From Stomoxys calcitrans (lineage: Eukaryota; Arthropoda; Insecta; Diptera; Muscidae): a stretch of 64,000 nucleotides of DNA. Below the pieces are notes generated by a model, which saw only the letters and a program-made list of their open reading frames with translations, searched no databases and was not told the origin of the DNA. A program made the translations under genes and the position numbers. The DNA lies in the NCBI RefSeq assembly GCF_963082655.1, contig NC_081556.1, forward strand, positions 4,255,265 to 4,319,264, given 5' to 3'. Positions 8,909 to 20,345 of the stretch are shown in pieces; position 1 is the stretch's first letter; each line of letters begins with the position of its first letter.

Positions 8909-10735
8909 ATAAATAAATTTCAAAAGAATGATTGATCAAATAAAGCAAACCCGATAGTTCCAAGTGTAGTTTCTTTTCCTAAATATGTAGATCCTAAAAT
9001 CTCTACTGTGCTCTACTTATGTGAGTACAATGGCAAGCAATGGGTTAAATAAGGCTATAGCGTTCAACGGTTATACAATTTGATACTGGAGTGACCACTA
9101 GGCCATATGGCCATATAAAACAAACACCATTTAAAAAAATTCGAATCCCCATACTTTTTCCTAACGTCATCTCCAATTTGTTATTCTGATTTCTGCAAAT
9201 CTTCATTGAAATAAATCAATGCAAATAATTATCCAATCATTCAAATGCCAAAAGTTCCCCAAATACAGCATTCTAGGCAGAGATTGCCATATAACTTTTT
9301 TTCCCTCACCAATGATGAAACAATGGAAATTGAAATTGTAAAATTTATTCAATCACCAATAATACGATTGAAAATCATGCTGACACTCCATTAAAGTTTT
9401 TTGTGTTGCCAAAGTGCCATAAAAATAATCAAACAATGTAATTTGTATGTTACTCACCCCCTCTTGCCTCTCGCTGTAAAATTTACATAGGATTTTCAAC
9501 AAACTAGATTCAGAGTCGTTTTCATCAGTTTTTTTTTCATAAAAAAATGGCCACAGCTGGGCTTGTGCTGTGCGTTACATTGCAAGAAAAACTCTTACAC
9601 AAATGTTTGACTGAAGCACAAAAAACGAAAAGTTTCTCTTTGGCTTTGCTTGGGGCCAACTGAAAAGTTTCTTTATGACTTCCTTTAATATGCTGAGAAC
9701 TATGACTGTTGTTTTTTGGGGTTTTTATGGTCTCCAAAAGGCGCGAAATTTTCAAAGAATTTAAATAAAAACACCAGAAAACAACAATTCACAAAATTTG
9801 TTTGGTTTTTTTGCCTGAAAACAAACAACAATTGGCAAACATTTCTCATAAACTAAGTTTTTTAAATGGTTTTCCATCCGTGATGATGTGATGTGTTGTG
9901 TTCTGTGGCAAGGGCGAGTGGGGCATGGCATTATCAATCGATCGTTGTTCAATGAATGTCAGTCAATGTGGCCAATGGCCAATTGCCATTAGGAGCCATG
10001 AGCCATGAGCCATGGCTTGTTTTGATTTCGCCTTATTTGGGTGTTTGTGTGTGTCTGTTTGTGGCAAATAAATGCTCGACACATTGGTGTGAAAATGAAA
10101 ACTATAAAGAATTTATAGCATTTAAATGAACACATATTACAAAAATAAAATGTTATTAATCTTTTTTATACTCAATTTGTTAAACGGCAAATAATTTATT
10201 GTTGCTGTGATTCTAGTATCATGTGTTGTTGTGGTTTGATGAGAGACCAAAGTTGGAAGTGGGAAGTGAAAAAGGGGGGGTGCCATAAAATTGCATTGAT
10301 TGAATATTGATGGCAATGGTTCTGGTGTTTTGTGTGGGGTAATTTGCTTGCTGAATTCCCTTTTTAGAACACACATTCGAACAGTTTGAATGTCATTTCC
10401 GTTGAATTATTGTGGTGGGAATGCTTAAAATTTTATTTCTATCAATTTGCTGTTCATTTCCCTTTTGAAATTGAAATATATGACTACCAAATACATTAAG
10501 TCTTAAAAATAATTACATTTTTATTTCAGTTTATAAAATGTTCATGGACATAAGAACATTTCAAAAACTTCAAAAATGATTGCCGAATTGAAGTGAAATC
10601 AATTGAAATGTTGCGGATAAATAGTGACGTGGACATATGTGCTGTAGGAAATATCATCCAATTAAATGTCAAGAAACAATAGATATAAATTAAGTAAGAA
10701 TATTAAGAACTGTAAAAGGGTAAATTTACTGAAAG
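8909..10735. other. No gene recognised; probably unique host DNA
   Basis: The sequence is AT-rich with long T and A runs. Open frames on the minus strand near 9537-9952 and 10137-10376 show no domain, no conserved motif and no splice context that I can support. Confidence 0.45.
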
Positions 10736-10806
10736 CGCCCCTGTAGCTAAGTGGTACATGCGAACTCGGATTTCCAATGAAGAGGGTTCAGTTCTCATCA
10801 GAGGTT
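10736..10806 (+). repeat. tRNA-like sequence (possible SINE head or tRNA relic)
   Basis: TAGCTAAGTGG near 10744 fits an A box, and GGTTCAGTTCT near 10785 is close to a B box at about the tRNA spacing. No convincing acceptor stem pairs with the start, so it is not called a functional tRNA. A retroposon head or an old tRNA pseudogene is possible. Confidence 0.35.
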
Positions 10807-10929
10807 TTGGCCTTTCGCTAATGTGTCATTACTTTAGATGAAAATTGTTTGATTTGGATTCAGACTACTATCAGACATTGGGAGTAGTTGATATTGGTAG
10901 CAGCGAGCTTTCTTTCTTTGGTAAATTTT

Positions 10930-11062
10930 TCGAACTTCATGCTGACTCCTGAATTGAGACATGGCTCACAATCGTATTCTATGAAAAATCTTAAGAAGTT
11001 TTGTCGAAGAAACCATTGGTCTAAAATCAAAAATCGAGCTTCCTCATTTTAACGGCAAATTC
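10930..11062. repeat. Dispersed repeat shared with 41.5 kb
   Basis: The phrases CTTAAGAAGTTTTGTCGAAG, AACCATTGGTCT and TTTTAACGGCAAA align in order with a segment at about 41540-41612, next to a SINE. Similarity is moderate. It may be part of an alternative 3' region of that SINE family. Confidence 0.4.
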
Positions 11063-11198
11063 GGAAGTTTGCCTAATATTTGTTAAAAAATGCGAGTTTG
11101 TTCTTGAAACCCGAAAGATTTGCGACTCATTGTTTCGTGGGCAAAACTTCATAGAATTTTTCGAAGATTACGATTTTCATAACTGCTTATATAAGTTG

Positions 11199-12563
11199 TA
11201 TACCCTCCGCTATAGGATGGGGGTATACTAATTTGGTCATTCTCTTTGTAACACCTCGAAATATGCATCTCAGACCCCATAAAGTACATATATTCTTGAT
11301 CGTCATGTCATTTTATGTCGATCTAGCCATATCCGTCCGTCTGTCCGTCCGTCCGTCTATCTGTCCGTCCGTCTGTATGTCCGTCCGTCCGTTTGTCCGT
11401 CCGTCCGTCTGTCCGTCCGTCCGTCTGTCCGTCCGTCCGTCTGTCCGTCCGTCTGTCCGTCCGCCTGTCCGTCCGTCTGTCCGTCCGTCCGTCTGTCCGT
11501 CCGTCCGTCTATCTGTCCGTCTGTCTATCCGTCTGTCCGTCCGTCAGCCTGTCCGTCTGTCCCTCTGTCCGTCCGTCTGTCTGTCGAAAGCACGCTAACT
11601 TTCGAAGGAGTAAAGGTAGGTGCTTGAAATTTTGCACAAATACTTCTTCTTAGTGTAGGTCGGTTGGGATTGCCAAATCGGTCCATGTTTTGATATAGCT
11701 GCCATATAAACCGATCTTGGGTCTTGCATTCTTGAGCCTCTACAGGGCGCAATTCTCGTCCGATTTGACTGTAAGTTTGAACGTGGTGTTTTGGTATCAC
11801 TTCCAACAACTGTGCTCTGTATGATTCAAATCGGTTTATAACCTGATATAGCCGCCATATACATAGGTCATGGGTCTTGACTTCTTCAGCTTTTAGAGGG
11901 CTCAATTATTATCCCATTTTACTGTAATTTTGCACGTGGTATTTTGGTATCACTTCCATCAACTGTGCTAAGTATAATTGGAATAGCTTCCATATAAACC
12001 GATCTTGGAACTTGACTTCTTGAGCCGCAGGAGGGCGCAATTCTTATCCGATTTAGGTGAAATTTTGCACGAGGTGTTTCGTTATGACTTCCAATAACAG
12101 TGCTAAGTATGACACAAATCGGTACATAACCTGATATATCTGCCCTATAAACCGATCTGGGATCTTGACTTCTTGAGCCTCTAGAAGGCGCAATTCTCAT
12201 CCGATTTGGCATACATTTTGTACAATGGCTTCTCTTATGACTTCCAACATAGGTGTTTAATATGGTCTGAAACTATCAAAAGGTTGATACAGCTCCCATA
12301 TAAACCGATCTCCCGATTTTATTTCTAGAGCCCCTACAAGGCGCTATTCTTATCCGAATGGACTGAAATATTACACAATGACTTCTACAATGTTCAGCAT
12401 TTAATTCATTTATGGCCCGAATCGGACTATAACTTGATACAGCTCGAATAGCATAACAGTTCTTATTTATTATTCTTTGTTTGCCTAAAGGGAGATACCG
12501 CCCAAAGATCTCGACAAATGCTACCCATGGTCCGGCCGAACTTAGCACTCTTTTACTTGTTTT
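11199..12563 (+). repeat. TR-A element, nearly full length
   Basis: The head (TATACCCTCCGCTATAGGAT then GGGGGTATAC) starts at 11199. CACCTCGAAATATGCATCTC, a greatly expanded GTCCGTCC block and array units with CCATATAAACCGATCT and TTGACTTCTTGAGCC follow. The tail is CCGGCCGAACTTAGCACTCT plus TTTACTTGTTT at about 12530-12563. The left arm of the tail hairpin is eroded. The body has no coding potential, and apparent frames arise from the minisatellite. Confidence 0.85.
11332..11585. repeat. (GTCCGTCC/GTCTGTCC)n minisatellite in TR-A
   Basis: About 254 bp of GTCC and GTCT tetramers sit exactly where other TR-A copies have only 15-30 bp of the same tetramer. It is therefore an expansion of the element's own microsatellite. 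It produces spurious Ser-Val-Arg-Pro open frames. Confidence 0.9.
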
Positions 12564-13140
12564 CAACTAATATCTCAGTAGACATGTAGGTGCGGATACC
12601 ATGTACAACATAGTGAACAATATTCCCAGTACATGAGACAACAGAGGACGACATTGAGACAGAACCTAAATCGAACATTCTTCTGTTCACCACTGAGAAA
12701 CCGCAAGCCGCCGCCAAGAGTCTTAAGAAAGCACCAGGTCCTGTTGACATACCCGCAGAGGTCATTAAAGTGAAAGCAGCCGACCGTTCCAACGTACTAC
12801 TCGCAATGTACAACAGCTGCCTGCTAGCTGACATATTCTCTGACGCACAGAAGAAGCAAAAACTAGTTTTAATTAGCAACGGAAACGAGAAACGGGGAAG
12901 GTGGACACACGGAAAAATATGGACCTCGACGCAATGGCGTAGATCACAAAGCGGATTTCTGGACGCAGACACTATATGGAGGAGATGGTTAAGCACCAAA
13001 TTAGGGGTCCAGCTCAAAATAATGCGAAAGTAGTTCCGAGGTGGAATCTGTACCATGAGGTGATATATGGTGGATTTTAAACCGGTACAACCGATTCGAT
13101 AAAGTCCAGCATACGACAATGGACGGAAACGTTCCTTCAC
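12564..13140 (+). pseudogene. LINE-beta reverse transcriptase start fragment
   Basis: The plus strand near 12700-12895 encodes AAAKSLKKAPGPVDIPAEVI, then NVLLAMYNSCLLADIFSDA and KKQKLVLISNGNEK. This is the usual start of a non-LTR reverse transcriptase (KAPGPDGIP, then a W..A.LV.I.K segment). Only the fingers region is present and no catalytic motif follows. Sequence from about 12900 to 13140 has no recognisable homology and may be element or filler. It lies directly downstream of the TR-A tail. Confidence 0.65.
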
Positions 13141-13405
13141 GATTACATTTTTGACCGATAATCAAATAACAATGAAAAAAAAATCAATCTTAAATTTTTA
13201 CCATAAGTAATGAGGGAAAGTCCTACTGAATGAAATCAGCAAGACTATTTCCCTTCAAAACTTCTTTCTAAAAAAGTAATCGGTGAAAAATATTGCGAAA
13301 AGCGAATATAGTACCAGCCTTATCCCGCAAAAAAAAAAAGAATCAAGCCTGAAATTTGTGATGTAGGTAAAACTTAGAAATAAAGATGCCCGACCAAATG
13401 ATTTT
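13141..13405. other. Unassigned spacer
   Basis: AT-rich sequence with an A run near 13330 leads into the GGTACC tandem repeat. No gene is seen. Confidence 0.4.
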
Positions 13406-14300
13406 TTCCCAATTCTAAAATGTTGGTACCAAAATTGGTACTATTTAGTACTTTCTTCATAGTTGGAGCTATAGGTCTGAAATTTGGAATAAATGATGAA
13501 TGACTAAAAGAACCTTTTAAAATTCTTTCATTTTGGAACCAAAATTGGTACTATTTTGTACTTTCTGTTCAGATGGATTTTGAGATCTAAAATTTGTCAT
13601 GTAGGTACAACTAAGAAATATATGATGGATAAATAAATAATCTATTCAAACTACGTAAATTTTAGTACCAAGATTGGTGCCATATGGTACTTTCTGTTCA
13701 GATGGATTTTGAGGTCTGGAATTTGGCATGTGTGTACAACTAATAAATAAATATTGGATGGCTAAAAGATCTATTCACCTTTCGCACATTTTGGTACCAA
13801 CATTGGTACTATTTAGTACTTTCTTCATAGATATATTTAAAGGTCTGAAATTTAGCATGTAGGTACAACTAGGAAATATATGGTGGATGACTGAATGATC
13901 TATTCACAATTCCTTTATTTTAGTACCAAAATTGGTACCATATTGTACTTTATGTTGTGATGGATTTTGAGGTCTGTATTTTGCTATGTGGGTGTAACTA
14001 ATAAATTAATATTGGGTGGCTAAATGATCTATTCACCATTCGGACGTTTTGGTACCAAAATTGGTTCCATTTGATACTTTGCTCATAGATGAAATTAGCA
14101 TGTAGGTACAACTAAGTCATAAATGATAGGGGACTAAATGACCTATTAAAAATTCATACAGTTTGGTACAAAAACTTGTACTATTTGGTACTTTCTTTGC
14201 AGATAGAGCTAGAGGATTAGTATGTAGGTACATGTAGGCAATTGATCCATTCAAAGTTCGTCCTTTTTTATACCAAAAAGTGAGAAATAAGTACTAAAAC
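13406..14300. repeat. Tandem repeat of 110-130 bp with GGTACC hairpins
   Basis: Seven units can be counted. Each carries GGTACCAAAATTGGTAC or a variant (near 13435, 13545, 13675, 13793, 13923, 14051 and 14164), then TACTTTCTTCATAGATGGA-like and GGTACAACTAAGAAATA-like phrases and ACTAAATGATCTATTCA. GGTACCAA and TTGGTACC are reverse complements two bases apart, so each unit contains a small hairpin. Spacing is 110-130 bp. Confidence 0.85.
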
Positions 14301-14377
14301 ATAAAAAATGGTACTTTCTTTACAAATTTAGCTAAAGCGCTCAAAATTGCGATTCATTTATACCTTGACAAAATAAA

Positions 14378-14545
14378 TTGAGCTATTTGCTATTATTTGG
14401 TACTTTGGTAATATTTGGTACTATTTGGTACTTTGGAACTTTGGTACTATTTGGTACTTTGGAACTATGTGATTCTTCGGTACTATTTGGGACTATTTGG
14501 TACTATTTGGTACTTTGGAACTATTTCGTACTTTGGAACTTTCTT
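14378..14545. repeat. Short tandem array of TTTGGTACTA / TTTGGAACTA
   Basis: About 165 bp of 10-bp-like units (TTTGGTACTA, TTTGGTACTT, TTTGGAACTA) follow the 110-130 bp repeat and appear to amplify its TATTTGGTACTTT piece. Apparent FGTIWY-type frames come only from this repeat. Confidence 0.85.
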
Positions 14546-14559
14546 TACAGTAGGGGGCC

Positions 14560-15694
14560 GATTTCTGAAATTTTATACGCAATTATTACGAACATTCATA
14601 ATCTTACGAACTGAGTACCTATCCGGGCTTTTGGAAGTCCTACACTAAAAAGTGGGTACCAAAAACGGGGGTAGCGAAGCGGACCACCGGAATGCCAGTT
14701 AGAATATAAAAACTACTGAATAATTTTTTTATGTTCCCGCATAAGCGGACATGCTTACCTACACATCTACGCGCTGCATTTCTCAGCGTGTACGAGAGTG
14801 AGAGAGAGAGATTAAATGAAAGGAGTAACCTTAATATTCCCCATACCTCTCTTTTCTACAAACTGAGAATTGGCGCAAATTCAAATTCCTGTTAATAAGA
14901 GGAATTTCTTTTAAACACTTTTTTCAATATTCTTTCTAAATCTTTTTTTTAATTTCTAAGAAAATCCCTTTTGCTAAATTTATTTCCTACGCAATTTAAA
15001 CACCAGCACAGCTAGCTTACCCATTTGTATTCATTGGTTCACTAAAAGTGTCTTCTTTGCTTGGCCTCATTTGAGAAATGTCGGCAAGAGACACACACAC
15101 ACACAAACACACAGAAACTCAAACACACACTTGCACACAACAAACAATTGAAAGTTATCCACGAATCTAAGGAGAATGGAGGATATGAAATGGCTTCATT
15201 ATCATTCAGTACAATGGCGGAAGATGTATTTTTGAAAACCAAATTGTGTCTTGCACAATGTGAACGTGATCAAATTAACTGTTGTTATTATTGCCATTGC
15301 TGTTGCTATTGTTGCTGGTTTTGGTTGTCTGCTGATGCAGCAATGTAGTAGCGCCATGTTACAGATGCATTTGATGATAACGCGTAGCGAAATGAAAAAC
15401 AAATAAGGGCCAGAATTTTGCCACCATAAAATCGTTTGGCCTATTTACCATAACGGAAACCAGCAAAGATTTCGTTCAAGCATGTAACAAATAAAACGAG
15501 GTCTATTAAGGCTAGAATATAATGTTTTTTTTTCAGATTGATTTGATTTTCAAATTTCCTAGCATTGGTTTGTTTAAACAAATGAACCTGACTTAAAAAA
15601 ATAAGACGAGCAAAACTAATGCTCATGCCTTAATTGTATTCAGATGATATCAACCATTCAACTGTGCTCTTATGCCTAAAATGCATTCTAATGA
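14560..15694. other. No gene recognised; microsatellites
   Basis: The stretch contains a GAGA run near 14799-14811, a CA run near 15090-15116 and TTGCTGTTG-type repeats near 15293-15320. No supported exon is seen. It is probably host DNA. Confidence 0.45.
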
Positions 15695-15796
15695 TGCCAT
15701 TCAAAACGAAGCTCATACATCCCTTGCAGAAGAGCTGACATGAAAAGAAGAAGCTTTTATTGCCAATAACACTAAGGAACAAAATGAAGTAAAGGC
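15695..15796. repeat. Segment duplicated at 16.67 kb (copy 1)
   Basis: About 85-100 bp beginning CCATTCAAAACGAAGCTCAT and running through AAGCTTTTATTGCCAATAAC is repeated with few differences at 16667-16785. This copy shows no flanking duplication, so it may be the source. Confidence 0.8.
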
Positions 15797-16650
15797 AAGA
15801 AAAATCACTCTAATCGAAACATGGGTAGCCACCACTAGGGATTTTGCTTAAAACTTACACTGACACAGTTGATATGTGCATTAATTTGAAGAATTTCAAT
15901 CAGCATGGGAATGAAGTTTTCAGGGTTTATTTCTAAGCCATTTTTGTAAGGCATTTTACAACGCACCTTAAATTTTGATTGTGTTACATTGTGTATAAGG
16001 CCTACTCAATGCATTTGTGTTGGGTGTCCCATTATAAAGATGTACTCCAAGCTAGAAATTGGCAATAGGCCAATGAAATGTTATTTGATGGAATGGCATG
16101 AAGATGGGCCACATTTTCAATGCAGTCACTAGCCCATGCAGTGGCAGTAGCAGTAGCACAGCATGAGCTTGACTCAATTTCTTTTATTTTTCTGTTTTTA
16201 TTTGTGCCTTTATCTTATTGTTGTGTGCGAGTGTGTGAGTGAGTGAGAGTGTGTTTGTGTTGTGGCATCTTTAAAGAATTGTAGCCACAGGCATAGTTTG
16301 CAAACTTTTCCAATATGTGGTATTGTGGGCATAAAGCAAACGAAATGACATCAATGATAACGAATGTAGCTGCCAAAAAGATGTAAGAGTTTATGAAAGT
16401 TCAGATAATTATTCAAAAAGGAAGGAAAGGAAATGCAATAATCTCTGAGAATAAAATATGCAAACAAGTGATAATAATTTTTAAAAGTTATAGCAAAGGG
16501 TGACATTTTTTTATTTTTTTGGTAAAGTAATGTATATATACATATGTAACTTAAACAAAATTATATAAAATTGTCTATTGTGGGCCCAGACAACGGCTAA
16601 CACTGAAGATAAGTAAGTAAGATATCAGTGTGACTTTCTGCATCATTATG
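15797..16650. other. No gene recognised
   Basis: Host-like AT-rich sequence with a TGTGAGTGAGTGAGAGTGTG patch near 16231. The minus-strand frame across 16575-17048 is real LINE-gamma sequence only above about 16.8 kb. Confidence 0.4.
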
Positions 16651-16801
16651 AGAAGTGAGTAAAACAAGCCATTCAAAACGAAGCTCATGCATCCCTTGCA
16701 GAAGAGTTGACATGAAAAGAAGAAGCTTTTATTGCCAATAACACTAAGTGTTAGTGTTATTGCCAATAACACAAAATGGAACAAAAGAAGTGAGTAAAAC
16801 A
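16651..16801. repeat. Inserted copy 2 with 16-bp flanking direct repeats
   Basis: The 119-bp copy of the 15.7 kb segment (16667-16785) is bounded by AGAAGTGAGTAAAACA at 16651-16666 and again at 16786-16801. Near its end it also holds a local rearrangement, with TTATTGCCAATAACAC appearing twice around AAGTGTTAGTG. The flanks look like a target-site duplication, though the right flank may partly belong to the repeat itself. Confidence 0.7.
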
Positions 16802-16802
16802 T

Positions 16803-17349
16803 TTTCCTGAAATTTTGTCTTACATACTTTGCTTTGATTGGATATGATAGAACATTTTTTCCACTAGCCGTACGTAGAATAGCATCCGAAGCGCCTTTAT
16901 CTTCTGCGCTTATTCTAAAATCTCTGGCATCAAGTTGCGAGGTGTCTCCCACAACTTGATCTTTCCATCGGGCTTTTGATCTTCCCGGTTTGCGTGTACC
17001 ACCGTGTTTGCCTTCAAAAGACTTCTTTGCTGGAGCTTCTTCATCCATTCTAACAACATGACCTAGTAAACGCAGCCGTTAGTATTTTTATGGGTGTAAC
17101 TATGCTATCGTAGTCATACAGATCATACAGCTCGTGGTTCATACGTTGCCTATATTTTTCATTAACGCAAACTGGTCCATATACGCAAACTGGTCCATTA
17201 CGAAGAATCTCTCTTTCAAATACTCCAATGACTGCCTCATCTGCTTTCACAAGTACCCATGCCTCAGAACCATATAACAACACGGGTAGTACTAGTGTCT
17301 TGTATAGTGTAATCTTCGTCTGCCGAGAGGTGGCCTTGCGGCCCGCCAA
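16803..17349 (-). pseudogene. LINE-gamma C-terminal fragment
   Basis: On the minus strand, KITLYKTLVLPVLLYGSEAW is followed by VFEREILR, FGPVCVNEKYRQRMNHELY-like residues (a short duplication of GPVCV is present), DLYDYDSIV and, after a frame change near 17049, MDEEAPAKKSFEGKHGGTRK then GRSKARWKDQV. This is the post-reverse-transcriptase region typical of one widespread insect non-LTR group (LLYG.EAW, then RLRW.GHV.RM). The polymerase motifs are absent. Two frames are needed, so it is dead. Confidence 0.8.
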
Positions 17350-17556
17350 ACGGATTTATAGACCAACACTACAATATGGGAATCAAATAAAGATACTTGA
17401 GAGTGGAAAGCGAATCAGATATCCAATTGTGGTACCAAGTGTTTCGTGGGTCACCTCACCCCAAAAAAACCCCTCAAATCGGACATATTTACCGACCATG
17501 GCAGTATGGATCTTAAATGAAAAGTCTTTGGGAATAGAGCACGAAATTGACTTCCA
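17350..17556. repeat. TR-E fragment
   Basis: One to two TR-E units are seen: CAATATGGGAATCAAATAAA, then GGTACCAAGTGTTTCGTGGG, CATATTTACCGACCATGGCA and GGATCTTAAATGAAAAG. The orientation matches 0.5-2.3 kb. It abuts LINE-gamma. Confidence 0.75.
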
Positions 17557-17559
17557 TTT

Positions 17560-18260
17560 TTGAGACTAAGAAATTTTCTCTAAAGACAAAATTTCCATGA
17601 AATATTCTGTAAAGACCAATGTTCCATGACATTTTCTCTCTAAATTCTTTCCACTAAATTTTCTCTAAAGACAAAGTTTCCACCAAATTTTCTCTAAAGA
17701 CCAATGTTCCATGATATTTTCTCTAAAGACAAAATTTTCATGAAATTTTCTCTTAAGACAAAATTTTCCTTTAAGACAAAATTTCCATGAAATTTTCTCT
17801 AAAGATCAATGTTCCATGACTTTTCTCTCTCAAAATTTCCACTAAATTTTCTCTAAAGACAAAATTTCCACCAAATTTTCTCTAAAGACCAATTTTCCAT
17901 GACATTTTCTCTAAAAAAAAAAATTCCATGACATTTTCTCTAAAGACAAAATCTCCATGAAATTTTCTCTAAAGACAAAATTTCCCTGAAATTTTTTCTA
18001 AAGACAAAATTTCCATGAAAATTTAAGACAAAATTTCCATAAAAATTTAAGACAAAATTTTCTTTAAAGAAAAAATGTCTATGAATTTTTTTTAAGCACA
18101 ATATTTGTGAAAATTTTTTCTTAAGACAACATATTCTTGATATTTTCTCTAAAGAAAAAATTTATATGAAGGTTTTTCTAAGAAAAAGTTTCCCTGAAAT
18201 TTCCTCTAAATACCTATCAAATTTTGTAAAGACAAAATTTTTAAAGATTTTTTTTAAAGG
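17560..18260. repeat. Tandem repeat with about 29-bp unit
   Basis: Units of the form TCTCTAAAGACAAAATTTCC + ATGAAATTT repeat about twenty times with increasing decay to the right. Variants alternate ACAAAATTTCC and ACCAATGTTCC, giving a two-unit higher-order pattern on the left side. Related AAATTTTCTATAGAAATAAA-type text is scattered at 28.9-29.1, 51.8-51.9 and 63.0-63.2 kb. Confidence 0.85.
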
Positions 18261-19655
18261 GAAAATTTCTTTAAAATTTCCTAATTTTTTTTTTATTTCA
18301 AAGATAAATATTATATTAATTTTTCATAATATCCTTTTTGTCCTCATATTTATTGCTTTGTTCTTTACAGCTGTCTACACGGGGGATATGTTTTATTTAA
18401 GTAGTTTTCAAATATTTTCCTTTAAATTATTTATTTTATTTTCTCTTTCTCTCCCTAGCCCTCTTTCAGCAATGAACATTAACCACATACCGTCTGTTTG
18501 ATTTTGCTTTATAGAGAACAGGAAAATATGTTACTTACTGGCATTGTCCCTTTGGGCTGTTCCGGCCCAGTGCCGGCCTACATTACAGGACAGCAACAGA
18601 AAAATAACGAAAAACGCCATAGCCTTAAAAGTAGCAGCAAAATATGTTTGAGGGCAAATAAGGCCACTTGTTGCTAAACCAAGCAGAAGCAAGCTCAAGA
18701 GCAAAAGAGGCTTACACGGACGTTCATTCCCCTATGCACAAAGCCACCAACATTTCGAACAACAGACGTTATGGTTTTTAACTTACAATGATAATTCATG
18801 TTTTGGTCATGTTGTAAACCTCACTCACTCTGCCTTCATAGGGCAGAGCAGAGTTGCTTTTACAGCCAAGCAAAACAAAGGCAAACAATTTTAATAGGCT
18901 GCACAGGGCAAACTTATGAAACTCTCCTTGCCTCTCGACTCTCTCTCTCTCTTTCTCTCTAATTGCTGTGGCGTATATTTGACAAAGGCAAGTGGGGGTT
19001 TGCTTGCAAATCCTACTCACCAAAATCATTGCTCCTACACAAAATTCAAATGTCTACAAAGTTATTGAGGAGGAAGGGGAAATGTTGTTGCTTCTTGTTT
19101 GTTTGTTTGTTTATGATTACTATTGTTATGGTTGGCATTAGTATTCTGTGCTGTTTACTTGTGCGCTTCTTACATACATACACACATGCATACATATGAG
19201 GCTGAGTGCTTGTACGAATAATGTGTCTACATAATTATGAATACAATTGGACTCTTCAAGAAAAGACCTTCGCAAATGGCGTTTATGACCTGTATTGTTG
19301 ATTTAACAAACATTTAGGCAACATCTCATTACATTTAAGCGAGTGAAAGAGAGTGAGAAAGTTATTTTTGTAGTATGGGGCTTTGTTTGCTTTTGTTACA
19401 CTGGCAAAATATTGTCTGCCTATTAAAACATTAATTGCTTCTGTTTGCACACAGCCATAAAAGGAGACTTTATTACAGTGGACTACTTGAATATAAAAGA
19501 GATGAGAACTAAGTTGCCAATGGTAAAAAACGCTGTTTTATAAAACAGGAAAACATAACATAAAGGAACAAAATTCAATATTTTAAAAAATTAAAAGAAA
19601 AGCTGAGCGGATTATGCAAGATAAGTTAGAAGTATAAAGCAGAGGTATCGATATT
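18261..19655. other. No gene recognised; host-like sequence
   Basis: A pyrimidine CTCTCT run lies near 18938-18960, GTTT repeats near 19097-19112 and an ACATACATACACACATGCAT run near 19172. No domain-bearing frame was found. Confidence 0.45.
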
Positions 19656-20345
19656 TTTATACTCACCACCATAGGATGGGGGTATATTCTTGTAGTCATT
19701 CCGTTTATAACACCTCGAAATATTCGTCTAACACCCATTAAGTATATATATTGTTGATCGTCTCGACGTTCTGAGTCGTTCTAGCCATGTCCGTCCGTCC
19801 GTCTGACGAAATCACGATAGCGGTCGAACGCGTAAAGCAAGCCGCTTAAAATTTTGCACAGATACTTAACATTGATGTAGGTCCTTGGGGATTGCAAATG
19901 GACCATATCGGTTCAGATTTGGATATAGCTCCCGATATAAACCAATCCCCCGATTTGACTTCTTGAGCCCCTTAGGTGAAATTTTGCACATAGTGTTCTG
20001 TTGTGACTTCCAATAAATGTGCCAAGTATGGTACAAATCGGTATAAACCGATCTCGCGATTTAACTTCTTGAGCCCCTGGAAGCCTCAATTTTCATCCGA
20101 TTTGGATAACATTTTGGATGTGGTGTTCTGTTATGACTTCCAATAACTGTAACAAGTACCGTCCAAATCGGTAAAGAACCTGATATATCTCCCTTATAAA
20201 CCGATCTACCGATTTGATTTCTTGAGCTCTTACAAGCCTCAATTTTTGTCCGATTTGGCTGAAATTGAGCATGCGGTGTTCCGTTACAACTTCCAACAAC
20301 TGTGTCATATAAACCGGAGAAATTCTCTCCTTTAAGAGGACCTCA
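19656..20345 (+). repeat. TR-A element, tail truncated
   Basis: The head (TATACTCACCACCATAGGAT then GGGGGTATAT) starts at about 19658. CACCTCGAAATATTCGTC, CCGTCCGTCCGTCTGACGAA and GGTCGAACGCGTAAAGCAAG follow. About three array units then run to ACTTCCAACAACTGTGTCAT, after which the element stops. It closely matches the 24.75 kb copy. Confidence 0.85.

Noticed and set aside
10736..10806. Functional tRNA gene
   Set aside because: A- and B-box-like sequences are present, but I cannot form a 7-bp acceptor stem or a proper anticodon arm.
11233..11653. Overlapping open frames rich in Ser-Val-Arg-Pro
   Set aside because: They are translations of the GTCC/GTCT minisatellite inside a TR-A element in different frames, not a protein.
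14378..14648. FGTIWYFGTL-type frames
   Set aside because: They are the TTTGGTACTA tandem array read in two frames.
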